Below, in pieces: positions 21,155-30,789 of a stretch of 64,000 bases of DNA. The stretch spans positions 372,001 to 436,000 of the forward strand of contig WHVD01000066.1 of assembly GCA_015178975.1 (NCBI GenBank), in the 5' to 3' direction. Source of the stretch: Hysterangium stoloniferum (taxonomy: Eukaryota > Basidiomycota > Agaricomycetes > Hysterangiales > Hysterangiaceae). Every line of letters begins with the position of its first letter. Position 1 is the stretch's first letter. The notes below the pieces were generated by a model. That model worked only from the letters and a program-made list of their open reading frames with translations. It was not told the DNA's origin and searched no databases. Made by a program: the position numbers and the translations under genes.

Positions 21155-21974
21155 TGTTAGGATACACACTCAGGCCGGGTTTCCGGAGAAACCCGCGGGA
21201 TATCCGGTAGGACTTGGCTTCAGCTTATAGGCTGCGCCCTCGCTAGATCGTGTTGTCCAATTTCAGACAGGCGGATGGGAATCCTGGGGAGTCCGGGCGG
21301 GGGTTCGTGGGTCGTGAGTCGTAGGTCGTGAGTCGAGAGTCGTGAGTCGAGATAGTCGAGAGAGATAGATGCGCCGGAGCCCGTGGGCTCCGACTAGTGC
21401 GAGCGGTCTGATGAGAGTAGGGTTTTAGAGAGGAAAATGTATTAGATTACTGGGGGGAATCTAAGCTAATTTTCTGACTGGATTGTATGTACAACATCTG
21501 CCAGTTTATATAGACCGTGGAATGCATGACATACCGAATCCAGTAATAATGAGACGAAACGAGCAAAACATAAAACGGGAATAGTAAACACCAAATTGGT
21601 GTTAGGAACGGGACGGAACGGAGCGGAGTCCGAATCGTGACAAAGCATAACCCATAACGGGAAACGGAGCGGGAGCGGAGTCCTAAATCGTGACAGGTCA
21701 TTTGACTAAAACGGGAACGGGGCTCGATTAGAGCGGTGACGGGATTCTAAGCGGGTCCGGTGACTGATGCGTGGGACGAAGACGGACATAGACAGAGACG
21801 GGGTCCGGGGGAAGTCCGGTGACTGATATGTGTCTTAATGAGGTCGAACGTAACGAGTCTTGACGTAACGGAGTCCGGGCGGGAAATCCTATAAACAGAT
21901 GATTGGTGCTTGTAGCGCGTGGGGGTGTACGAGTTAGTGCCCGGAGTCCGGCGGGATTTGTCCGGGTCGTAACA
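21155..21974 (-). repeat. 5' LTR of chromovirus copy 1 (820 bp)
   Basis: Promoter LTR. Sense order: TGTTACGACCCGG, a TATATAAACTGG box starting at 21,512, the predicted transcript start AGTCAGAAAAT at 21,479 (33 nt downstream), and near the end GGGCGCAGCCTATAAGCTGA, a motif shared with other LTR families in the window. It ends CCTAACA. Confidence 0.95.
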
Positions 21975-22173
21975 GCAGGTTACTAGGGTATATATGGATG
22001 AGACTTGTATTATAGTACTCATCCATTTACAACGAGTTAACTGTTACCTACTCAGACAAACGGAAAGTTATACGGTCTAAGAACAGCACCACTGAAAACT
22101 TAACATAAACGGATCACGGCTAGCTACCGTTAACCAAAGCTAGGTGCTGTGCAGACCACCTTTGATCTCGTCG

Positions 22174-22900
22174 TGTTACGACTGTGTCGCAACCTTATCG
22201 GTCCCGAGGTTATCGCCACTTATCAACGTTTTCAAGTCACCATTTCGGAAACCATTGGCCCCGAAGCTGATGTATGTTTTCGTGAAGATCAAACTCCATT
22301 TACGCCCACGTCAAAATAACTCGTATTGTCTGGTCAAACTTTTGATACATCCCTTTTATTATGTTGATCCGTTCAATCTTATGTTTCACATATGTCTATC
22401 TATATTTGTAGTCCTTGAACTATTTCCTTTTATCATAATCCCGCTCTCGGTTATCATCGGCCTCCAAACTAATCATAAACTTCCCGTTCCTAGTCAAGCT
22501 TATTGTTAATGCCATTTTCCACCCTTCTCCCCATTAGTATTTTCTAGACGCCTGTTACTTGTATATCAACCCGCTGTAGTTGTAGTTACTAGGCAATCAG
22601 AATATCGACTCAGAATACCCTCATACGTCTGTAACAGTCCCATACTAAGAACCTCCCCCCCATCCACCTTCGCGTGCGCTCGCCCACTTCCAGCCCCAAC
22701 CCCTTGGCCCGACGCTCGACTGGTCCTTTGGTTCCGATCGGTATCTCGCCGAAAGGAGCTCTTTAGGATTAGTCTTCGCCCACCCAAAATCTAAGGACAC
22801 CCTACGGATATTTGCGAGGGTGCAGCACATAAGCTGAAGCCAAGTCCTTCCGATCGGTCCCTGTCGGCCACTGACATTAGTCAGTTTTCAGTTCTTAACA
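22174..22900 (+). repeat. Solo LTR, family B (727 bp)
   Basis: Begins TGTTACGACTGTGTCGC and ends CAGTTCTTAACA. The flanking 5-mers are cgtcg and agtcg (one mismatch). It has no internal region. A second copy in opposite orientation lies at 38,575-39,298. It contains GGGTGCAGCACATAAGCTGA near its 3' end. It sits inside element C and presumably arose by LTR-LTR recombination. Confidence 0.85.
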
Positions 22901-22905
22901 AGTCG

Positions 22906-24459
22906 CTACAAATTGCCGTTCCGTGCACCGTCATTCGTCGCGTGGACTTCATTCGTCACATACCACGACTCATTCTTATTGTCATTCTCACACACCATAC
23001 GAGGCCTTCTGCAATATCCTGGATCTCGAATACGCTTCCAATAACGCTGCGGTGATCTGGCTGACCGAGGTGCCGAAGATCCTAGAGCCGTTGAGCCTGA
23101 GGATGGCAACCTGACAGGTCAATCGTGAGCTGGAAAGACAAGGTGTCTTTGCCAGAGGGAACACTATGACTGCTATGTCTTGGAGAGCTACTGTGCATCA
23201 GGATGGAGTTGCTGTAAGAAGGATCAGACTGTGGGGAGAGTTGGATGGTATGTATTCTTCACTTGAGGGAGTGGGAATGGTCACTGCGAGCCCCTCACGC
23301 TCGAGGGAGTGCAATAGATTTGGGATAGCGAGGGATAGCGAGCATTAGGCTCACAGCACAACATGTAGGGACTGCCACGTATGCAACAGCCAGGAACTGC
23401 TGTCTACATCACATGCATCATGGGTGGCTCCCGTTAACCACAGCTGAACTGCGAACATGCGAGACCTTGAATCGAGATGACTCGATGTACAAAGACCTGC
23501 GGGCAGTTCCGGGCATTGAAGAAAGTCCTCACCTTTTCGAGTCACCACCAATCACAACTACCGCCAATATTGTAATTGACGACAGCTGCGATAGAGATGG
23601 ATGCGAAAGTATGGCATGCAGGGACACCCAGCGGATGACTGAGGTAGCGGCTGACTGCAGTCTCATCGTGAGCCAGAGGGACAGAAGAGCCCTACTGGAG
23701 GGAATGCTGACCCGGGTGATTAGCTAGATGGGCGAGGGAATGTTGGTGATGGGGTGATGAATTGGAAGAAGAAAATTAAGAATTTTACTTCGAGGCGCAT
23801 CACAGGATGACGACAACTGGCGACCGACTTTCTCACCAGTGCACATACTCACACACATTTCGGATCATTTGCACCTCAATGCTGCATGATATATTTCCGA
23901 GCCTCTACGGTTGAGAGAGTGTATTGGAGTATTACGAGCACTAGGGCTTGAGTTGCAATGGTGAGGGACTGTCCACATCCACGATGATTTAAGGCTGGCA
24001 CGTAACTGCCATATATCACCACGTATCAAGAAACTGACTGCCCTTTTTTCAACGTCACACATTGTTTATCATTTATCACACATCACATTGGCACTACGAC
24101 ACTAATTCATGCCTACATTCACACAGTGGCAATTCTTACGATCCGCGTTTATCATTGCCCACCCATTGGAAGAGCCAAATTGCGATTTTACTATTCAGCA
24201 GGTTTGTCCTGGATCACTGTCGAACATCACTACTTGCCAATATCACCTGTAATATCCGCGATAGGATTTGCGATTGGATTGGGAGTGGGAGTCGAAGTGA
24301 TGGACAACTGTGTGGGAGTACTCGGGGTTCAAGGAGTGCATTTGAGAGGGACTTAGAGGTTGTTGCAGTCATCTCAGGGAGTTCAGGCAGATGAATTCAG
24401 GGAACTTAGGTTTCAGGGAGTGCTATGGTTACTGTGAGTCCCTTTTGCTCGAGGGAGTG
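22906..24459 (+). other. Internal region of element C, non-coding
   Basis: About 1.55 kb with only short open frames and no retrotransposon domain. A motif of about 40 bp ending GCTCGAGGGAGTG occurs twice, near 23,270-23,312 and directly before the right LTR at 24,416-24,459. Scattered GAGGGAGTG repeats occur. Confidence 0.6.
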
Positions 24460-24644
24460 TGTTAACTTTGGGAATTTGGTAAACGAGCGGCAAGGACTCA
24501 GGGCTATTAGTAAGCAGGTTACTAGGGTATATATGGATGAGACTTGTATTATAGTACTCATCCGTTTACAACGAGTTAACTGTTACCTGCTCAGACAAAT
24601 GGAAAGTTATACGGTCTAAGAACAGCGCCACTGAAAACTTAACA
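24460..24644 (+). repeat. Right LTR of element C (185 bp)
   Basis: TGTTAACTTTGGG to AAAACTTAACA, the same length as the reassembled left LTR and followed by the target duplication cccaa (24,645-24,649). Confidence 0.9.
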
Positions 24645-24649
24645 CCCAA

Positions 24650-25095
24650 TATGGTGTTTAGAAGCAATTGTTCTGCAAGAGTGACTTCCTGGAGAAGAGA
24701 AATGACAGAGAGACTTGTTTCAGCAGAATGCTTCTTCATAATGTGGTGGGAGGATGAAATGAGGCAAAGGTTCATATAAATGTGTTATTTAAACATGTGG
24801 TCACATGACCTTATTGAACCTAACCAGAAATTCCCACAGTCATATGAACCTTAGTTGAGTTTCATGTATCAGTTGACAGAGCAAAAAAAGTGTCCAGATG
24901 CACCATGTCCATTGTTCATTTTGTACTCTCCTGATAAGGAAAGCTATGATGTCATGCTTATGTCATCATATAGGTCAGATGTATACCTCTTACTTCAGAT
25001 TTTTTCAGATTTTTATCTATTTTATTTCTGGAGCTGTGAACCCCTCTTTCCAATTTCACCAAACATCCAGATACTTTTTTGGGTCACTCTTAATC
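24650..25095 (-). pseudogene. Tc1 relic, right part (transposase N-terminal end and flank)
   Basis: Continuation of the Tc1 relic at 13,541-13,829 once element C is removed. The minus strand reads a short Ser/Leu/Glu-rich segment where the first helix-turn-helix should be (MKKHSAETSLSVISLLQE). CpG is essentially absent. The outer boundary is set by where gypsy pol sequence resumes. Confidence 0.5.
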
Positions 25096-25250
25096 ACAGC
25101 CCATATGGCCTTCTCAAACAACTCCCAGTCCTGGGATATCTGTGGAATTCAATCTCTATATGTTTCATTGAACACCTACTGGACTCTGATGGCTTTTCTG
25201 CAATTTTAGTTGTTGACAGATTTCCAAGCAAGGTATTTTCATCCCTACAC
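25096..25250 (+). pseudogene. Ty3/gypsy integrase relic, right part
   Basis: PYGLLKQLPVLGYLWNSISI, then CFIEHLLDSDGFSAILVVDR, match the intact integrase (PYGLLKQLPVPEHPWNSISM, DSEGFSAILVVVDRFSK) and continue directly from the relic ending at 13,540. Confidence 0.85.
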
Positions 25251-27700
25251 ATGGCACCATTACATACCTGCTACTTGGAACCTCCATGGGTTTTCACCAG
25301 AACCCTGCCCATGAGCCCTGAGCTTAACAAGACAGCATTTCAATTTAAGTTCTTCAATCTTCAACATTTCATTCAGTGTCAGAATATTTGGGTGTTTGGT
25401 AAAGAGAGGAAGACAGATCAACATACAAGTTCAGGATTAAGAAAGAAAATCACTAATTTGAATTTCTTGGGATTTTTATACCCAGCACCTGGCCTCCAAA
25501 ACTATCCACCTCCAGAATATGTTCCTACAACACATAATGGATTACTGATGGCTCAATACTTTGTACCTAATTGCCTCTATGGGACTTTGGCCTTAATAGG
25601 GGGATACTGTTATGATCTGTTTGTTAGGATCCCAGTCATTCAGCCCCCTGCAACCTTGTTTTATCCTCCTCACCCTCTGGTGTCTTGCTATCAGTACCCC
25701 TGACCACAGTGTTGCCACCTACAGCACCCCAAGACTTGGTTCACCATAGCTTTCCCTTTTTGTCATTCTGTTTTGTCTCTATCCCAATGCCCTCCTGTCA
25801 CCTGTTCTATGTGTAAATGATATTTTGCCACCCCATGCCTTGTAGTTTACCCTAATTACATTGTATTCACTTGTAGTTTGATCCTTACCCCTTTCCATGC
25901 TTCTTTCACCCATCACTACTTCTTGCTTCCTTGATCAGACCTCTGCTCATCTGTTACACCTTCATATAAAGTTCCTACCATGTATGCTACTATTCTTCAG
26001 GTCTAATATCGACTCAGATTACCCCTGTTTAGTCTTTCAGCCACCTTACACTCTCTCTAATACCCTCAAAGGTGTCATCAGCAAGCTGTAACTCTTTACC
26101 CTGTGACTCTTAGCATTTCAGCCCTCTGGTCAAGTGAGCTAAGGGTTGTTTAGTTCTTATCATACTATCTGCTCTGTTTGAAATACTGGAGCATTTTAAC
26201 AGTTTGTACAAGGGTGCAACACATACATAAGTTGAAGCCAAGCTCCATCTATTTTATAGAGTGGGACCTCCCAATTAATACAATCTCTATTGTCAGCCCC
26301 CTAACATATATAGAGCCTACCTTTACCCCTTTTTATTAGATCTTAACAGTGTTCCCAGATCTTTCAATATTCTGATATAATCCCCACCTCTGGAAACCCA
26401 TCAATTACTAGACATTCTGAACTTTGTCCTTGTTCCATATTTGGTAATGTGTCTGTTGACAAGTATTCATTCATTTCCCTATTATGTTCCTGATTTGGAA
26501 CTTCTATCTTAATCCATCTTATTGTGATCTCAATTTGTAGTACAATTACCAGAAAGCCTATAATAGTTTTGGCACATTGTACTTACACCTCAGATCTGAT
26601 GTTGACTTAGTTAGCCTATTCCTCTTCTCTTACTGTACACTCAATATTTGGAACTCTTCAGAATTCCAATTATCCATAAGCTCCCCAGCAGTTATCAGCC
26701 CTCTCAAATTAAGGACATACAAGCATTTGCATAGGGGTGCAGCACATAAGCTGAAGCAAGTCCTGACCCTACTTGGAGGTATCCAAAGTCCCAGCTGTTT
26801 CCCAATAGTTCCCATAATAGGTTTCTGACATGGCACTTAACAGAATTATTATTTCCTCTGACCTCTTTACTAAGACCATCAAGGGTTCCAGGCAGAGAAA
26901 ACAGGTCTTCATGGACAGAATATTATAAAGCCTGCTCAACCAAGTTGCTACAACTTCTGATATAGTGGGATATCATAGCATGTAATTTTGAGATTGTAGA
27001 GGAGTGGGACTCCCTACCCTGTGATCTTGTCATCAATGCACATGATGTCATGCATCTCATTCCATTGGCTCAAGATCTTGAATGGTTGCACAGGCTCATT
27101 GTTCCTTGTGTCTTTGATTCCTGTGTTTCTCTATTGTCCAAAGATGATATCAGAATACTCTTCCCTTATTTGGTCAAAGTCTATTGTTTCTTTTGTTCTT
27201 AACATGTCTCCAACAATTTCAGCAAATGACCTTGTGAGATCTGGAGGACACCAAGATCTACTCTTAAGCTAAGTCTGCATTTGAACAATCTAGAGAAGTA
27301 ACTATATTTGTCCATCATTACAAAACCAGGGAACCTGATTCACTTGAACAGACTTGTTGGCCCCTGATCTCAGTTACAATACTCTTGTTACAGTTGAATG
27401 TGTTATTGCATACTGGAGCCATACACTTAAAAGTGTGGAATGTACATGTACTGTATTTAGGTGGTTTTAATTTTCACCACAACCTGCAAGGACTAGGATG
27501 TCAGGTTCATAGAAGGGGGTCTGTCATACAATGTATGTCCACCATTGTCTTGCTGCATGGACGTCGACAGACGAGCCAGCAGGGAAACCTGCTACCTCAC
27601 AGCATGACCTACATCAGCTTAGGTGATTGATGATCATGGGTTAAAGCCTCTACCTCCTGACAGGTGTACTGCCCAACTGTATACTACCCACCATTGGGTC
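25251..27700. other. CpG-depleted mosaic of old repeats
   Basis: No intact gene. Recognisable pieces: an LTR family B relic around 25,960-26,320 (ATATCGACTCAGATTACCC and a degraded GGGTGCAACACATACATAAG), an LTR relic of the copy-3 family at about 26,340-26,830 (GTCTGTTGACAAGTATTCA, GGGTGCAGCACATAAGCTGA), and a short minus-strand coding-like remnant at 27,030-27,250. CpG is nearly absent. Confidence 0.5.
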
Positions 27701-27805
27701 TCAAGATTCTTGGAATTTCATTGCACGCAAAGGTCGGCATGAATTCATTATCTTATCACTCCCTTTGGACCAGGCTCAGTAGTAGACTCCTAAACAGTAC
27801 TGGAA

Positions 27806-27874
27806 GGACGAAACGGTTGGGGTAGCAGTATCCCCCTGATGAGAGCTTTCGTCAGCTCGAAACTGTTACAGTCC
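27806..27874 (+). ncRNA. Type III hammerhead ribozyme
   Basis: All core elements occur in order. Stem III strands: GGAC (27,806), bulge GA, AACGGT (27,812-27,817). Cleavage nucleotide T27,818. Stem I hairpin GGGG-TAGCAGTAT-CCCC (27,819-27,835). Core CTGATGA (27,836-27,842). Stem II GAGC-TTTCGTCA-GCTC (27,843-27,858). Core GAAA (27,859-27,862). The closing stem III strand ACTGTT then ACA, GTCC (to 27,874) pairs with the first strands through one internal loop. The conserved 10.1/11.1 G-C pair and the A15.1-U16.1 pair are present. Position 17 is T where C is usual; T followed by G fits decay of an ancestral CpG. No host element could be named. Confidence 0.75.
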
Positions 27875-28269
27875 ATTTCTCCTAGCCATCCTCTACTCTA
27901 GCTGACAAAGTTCAATCTTTGGAGACTACTGATTGCAGTGATTGATAAGATGGTGGTCTGCCCAGTGGTGCTCTGGTGGACACTGGTGACCATGTGTTGC
28001 TATGGTCACCTTGCTAAGTTCTATATGGCTCCACCCAGCAACAATGACCCACCAGGTGCATGACAACCCACAATAACATGTGATGAAACTGTGACAACCC
28101 ATAATGCCTGAACATGATCATTATATCTTATTTCAGACAAGGGTGAAAATGGACAACCTGTGGGGTCTAGAATGTAAGAGGGGTGATTGAGATGGAAGTC
28201 TGCAGACTTGAGAGTGATGGGGAGGATCAAGCAGGACAAACTGCAGGTTCCACAAATATGCTGGTACAA

Positions 28270-29477
28270 AGTTGAGAACTAACTAGTAGAGAACTAGAGG
28301 TATGCTAAGTTGATTTTCTGATCAGATTGTAAGTACTGTACATGCATATAATAGACTATATAGAATGAAATATTATTGTACTACAAAATCCAGTGTGTTA
28401 CGACTGGAATTCCCACCAGACTCCAGGCACTAACTTATATGCACCCGTGCCCTATATGCACTGACTGTCAGTTTACTGGAATTCCCACTGGACTCCATAT
28501 GTCAGACTTGTCCACATTCGACTTTGTTACATTGTGTATCAGTCACTGGAATACCCACCGGACTCCATCCCTGTCTATGTCTGACCTCATCCCATGCATC
28601 AGTCACCGGACCCCACTCGGAAAACCCGACATCGCTCTGACTGAGCCCCATTCCTGTTTTAGTCAAATGACCTGTCACAATTTGGACTCCACTCCCGCTC
28701 CGTTTCCCATTATGGTTATGATTTGTCACGATTCAGACTCCACTCCATTCCGTCCCGTTCCTAACACCAATTTGGTGTTTACTATTCTCATTTTATGTTT
28801 TGCTAGTTTCATTTCATTATTACTGGATTTGGTATGTCATTCATTCCACGGTCTATGTATATAGTCTGGCAGATGTTGTACATACAATCCAGTCAGAAAA
28901 TCAGCTTAGATTCCCCCCAGTAATCTAATACATTTTTATGCTCTAAACTCCTCCTTGAATTACACCGCTCTCACTAGTCGGAGTCCATGGGCTCTGACAC
29001 ATCTATCTCTCAACCTCCAATTTATTTATCTCAACTCCCTGACCTCTCAACCCACAACCTCTGACCTACAACCCCTCGACCCATGAACCCCGCCCGGACT
29101 CCCCAGGTTTCCCGTCTGCCTGTTCAAAATTGGACAACACGATCTCACGAGGGCACAGCCTATAAGCTGAAGCCAAGTCCTACCGGATTTCCTGCAGGTT
29201 TCTCCAGAAACCCACCATGTACATATCCTAACACAGTGGGACAAAAAGACAAAAAACAGGCAAAAAAGAAACAAGGCTGGGATGAAACAGGAATGTACTC
29301 AGAGGACATAATAAACCAGATGTCAACCAGTTTCAGGGGTGGATTGGGACAAGATCTCCATGAATCTAAAGGATCCAGGATACCTGAACAGAGCCTGGTT
29401 GGTGGGTCACACTGTGAGGGAGAGGTAAAGACATATAAAGTAGGATCTGGGACCTGGCAGGTTTTCCAGTCCTAACA
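28270..29477 (-). repeat. Relic LTR of chromovirus relic 4 (interrupted)
   Basis: Plus-strand GTTGATTTTCTGATCAGATT (28,308 on) matches the chromovirus LTR (CTAATTTTCTGACTGGATTG) in minus orientation. It continues after the solo LTR and ends TCCTAACA at 29,477, followed by GTACCCTCCCTTTAAGGCC, the polypurine tract and internal start shared with copy 1. The left end is not defined. Confidence 0.6.
28396..29233 (+). repeat. Solo LTR, chromovirus family A (838 bp)
   Basis: TGTTACGACTGGAATTCCC to CATATCCTAACA, flanked by a perfect 5-bp duplication cagtg (28,391-28,395 and 29,234-29,238). It is homologous to the LTRs of copies 1 and 2 over its length and is inserted in the relic LTR above. Confidence 0.9.
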
Positions 29478-29644
29478 GTACCCTCCCTTTAAGGCCAATT
29501 TCACAAGGAGGCCTTAGAGCTTGTTTAAGGTACATCATTTATGTGCATGTGTCAAAATGTCAGGTGATCTGGAGGTATTGTTCAAATCACCAGGAGCCTA
29601 TAAAAAAATTGTAATAAAATATTTCTTCATTTCATACCACCACC

Positions 29645-30644
29645 ATGGGCCCAAAACCAATGCCCAGATATCCAACCACCACCACTACAACACTTCCATG
29701 TGGTCCAAATACCAGGCCCCTCTCACAGCAATGTGAGGAGGCCATGAGAAAGGAAAAGGAGGAGGAGGAGGAGGAGAAGGTGTTGGAGAAGGAGTGCCAA
29801 GTGATGTTCGCCACAGAGAAAAAGGAGGAGGAGTGGAGGAAGAGGGAGGAAGAGGAGGCTGCCAAGAGAGAAGTGAAGGAGAAGGCGGAGGTCACCCAGA
29901 TTGTGGCAGAGTGAGCTCAGATACCCAGGATATCCACAAGAATGGTGAGTAAAACTTCTCTTTTTTGACAAGTCCTTATCAACTTCCATTTTAGTGCAAA
30001 GTGGTGGAGCTCAACTCAGAGTCCAAGGGGAAGCCTGGGACACTGCTTAATAATGTAAGTAGTAACTCCATGGGATCTCCAGTCACTGACAATATTCCAC
30101 AGTGGACAAAAAAGTTGCCTCCAGCCTGGCTGGAAACCAAAAATGATCCAGGGTACTTCAGTTGCACAGACCAGGGAGTATATTGCTTCCAGAAATGGGG
30201 TTGGGGCCCAAATGCTGGCCATGCTCTCATGTATATGTAAGGTTGTGCAGGAGGCCACAGGGGGTGGTAACTGGGAGGTCAGAGGGGCCATGAAAAGGCC
30301 CAGTGCCCTTGAAGAGGTTCTAGGGTGGATAGCAGCAGGCATAGATGCCCAAAATGTGCTGCTGGAGAAAGGAAACCAGGTCCAGAAGGTGATCATGGAG
30401 AATCTCTAAGAGCTCCACAGGGAGTTCCAGGAGTTCCTGGACAACTGTGCATGAGTTGTCCAGGAGGTGGATGAAGATTATGAGGGCATCAGAGAGTGGG
30501 GAATCCAAGGGGTCCAGGGACTCTAAAGGGTCTGGAGAGTCCATGGGGGCCAAGGAAGTACAGGAGTTGGTTAAAGAGAGGAAAGAGGATGCTAAATATG
30601 ACGCTATTGTAATAGACTATATCCTTTGTTTTCAAAATGTGTGA
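29645..30644 (+). pseudogene. Decayed antisense accessory gene of chromovirus relic 4
   Basis: Homologue of the antisense gene at 14,908. ATG 29,645 (MGPKPMPRYPTT), preceded by GCCTATAAAAAAATTG. An N-terminal charged helix (EEAMRKEKEEEEEEK..) ends at a stop near 29,912. Splice junctions GTGAGT..TTTTAG and GTAAGT..CCACAG are retained. The cysteine region persists (SCTDQGVYC, then CWPCSHVYVRLC after a 1-nt frame break), with the first cysteine lost. EEVLGWIAAGIDAQNVLLEK matches the post-zinc helix. Not translatable as it stands. Confidence 0.75.
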
Positions 30645-30789
30645 AAAGAATGGGAAAGCTGCAGGACATCCACTAAGCAGAATTGAAAACAAGTAAAAAC
30701 CTGTAAAGCAAGAGACATAAGGAAACGAGGAAAAAATGATATGAATCCAAAATTGGTACAGAGTCCATGGTTAATGTGATTATAGTGAG

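Larger units (their letters stand above)
13894..21974 (-). mobile_element. Ty3/gypsy chromovirus copy 1, apparently intact, 8081 bp
   Basis: Complete LTR retrotransposon transcribed on the minus strand. It has a 5' LTR 21,155-21,974, gag, pol, an antisense gene and a 3' LTR 13,894-14,697, bounded by a perfect 5-bp duplication gcagg (13,889-13,893 and 21,975-21,979) inside the left LTR of element C. All protein frames are open. The LTRs differ by seven C/T transitions and one 16-bp indel by eye. The C-terminal chromodomain of pol places it among chromoviruses. Its CpG content is high, unlike the relics around it. It is the youngest large element in the window. Confidence 0.95.
13835..24644 (+). 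mobile_element. Element C: non-autonomous LTR retrotransposon with 185-bp LTRs (interrupted)
   Basis: A pair of 185-bp LTRs (TGTTAACTTTGGG..AAAACTTAACA) with perfect 5-bp target duplications cccaa at 13,830-13,834 and 24,645-24,649. The left LTR is 13,835-13,893 plus 21,980-22,105, interrupted by chromovirus copy 1; the right LTR is 24,460-24,644. The two LTRs differ at about four positions. Internal DNA (22,106-24,459, minus the 732 bp added by a solo LTR) is about 1.6 kb without a recognisable gag or pol, so it is a TRIM/LARD-like element that would need proteins in trans. GCTCGAGGGAGTG directly before the right LTR is a plausible polypurine tract, setting orientation as plus. Confidence 0.85.

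Noticed and set aside
21120..21160. tRNA primer-binding site after the copy 1 LTR
   Set aside because: The sequence after the LTR does not begin with TGG and resembles no tRNA 3' end; self-complementarity to the LTR explains it better.
22144..22509. 121-codon open frame
   Set aside because: Starts in element C and runs into the solo LTR of family B; the LTR copy at 38.6 kb shows it is LTR sequence, not a gene.
24855..25703. 282-codon open frame as a new gene
   Set aside because: It crosses from Tc1-relic DNA into a gypsy integrase relic and then unassigned repeat; openness reflects loss of CpG-containing codons rather than coding.
27550..27585. CAGACGA..GAAA upstream of the ribozyme as a partner hammerhead
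   Set aside because: The core has A instead of U at position 4 and stem II cannot pair; the sequence instead forms a simple AGCAGG-GAAA-CCTGCT hairpin.
27628..27660. tRNA-like B box (GGGTTAAAGCCTC)
   Set aside because: No A box at a suitable distance and no cloverleaf could be drawn.
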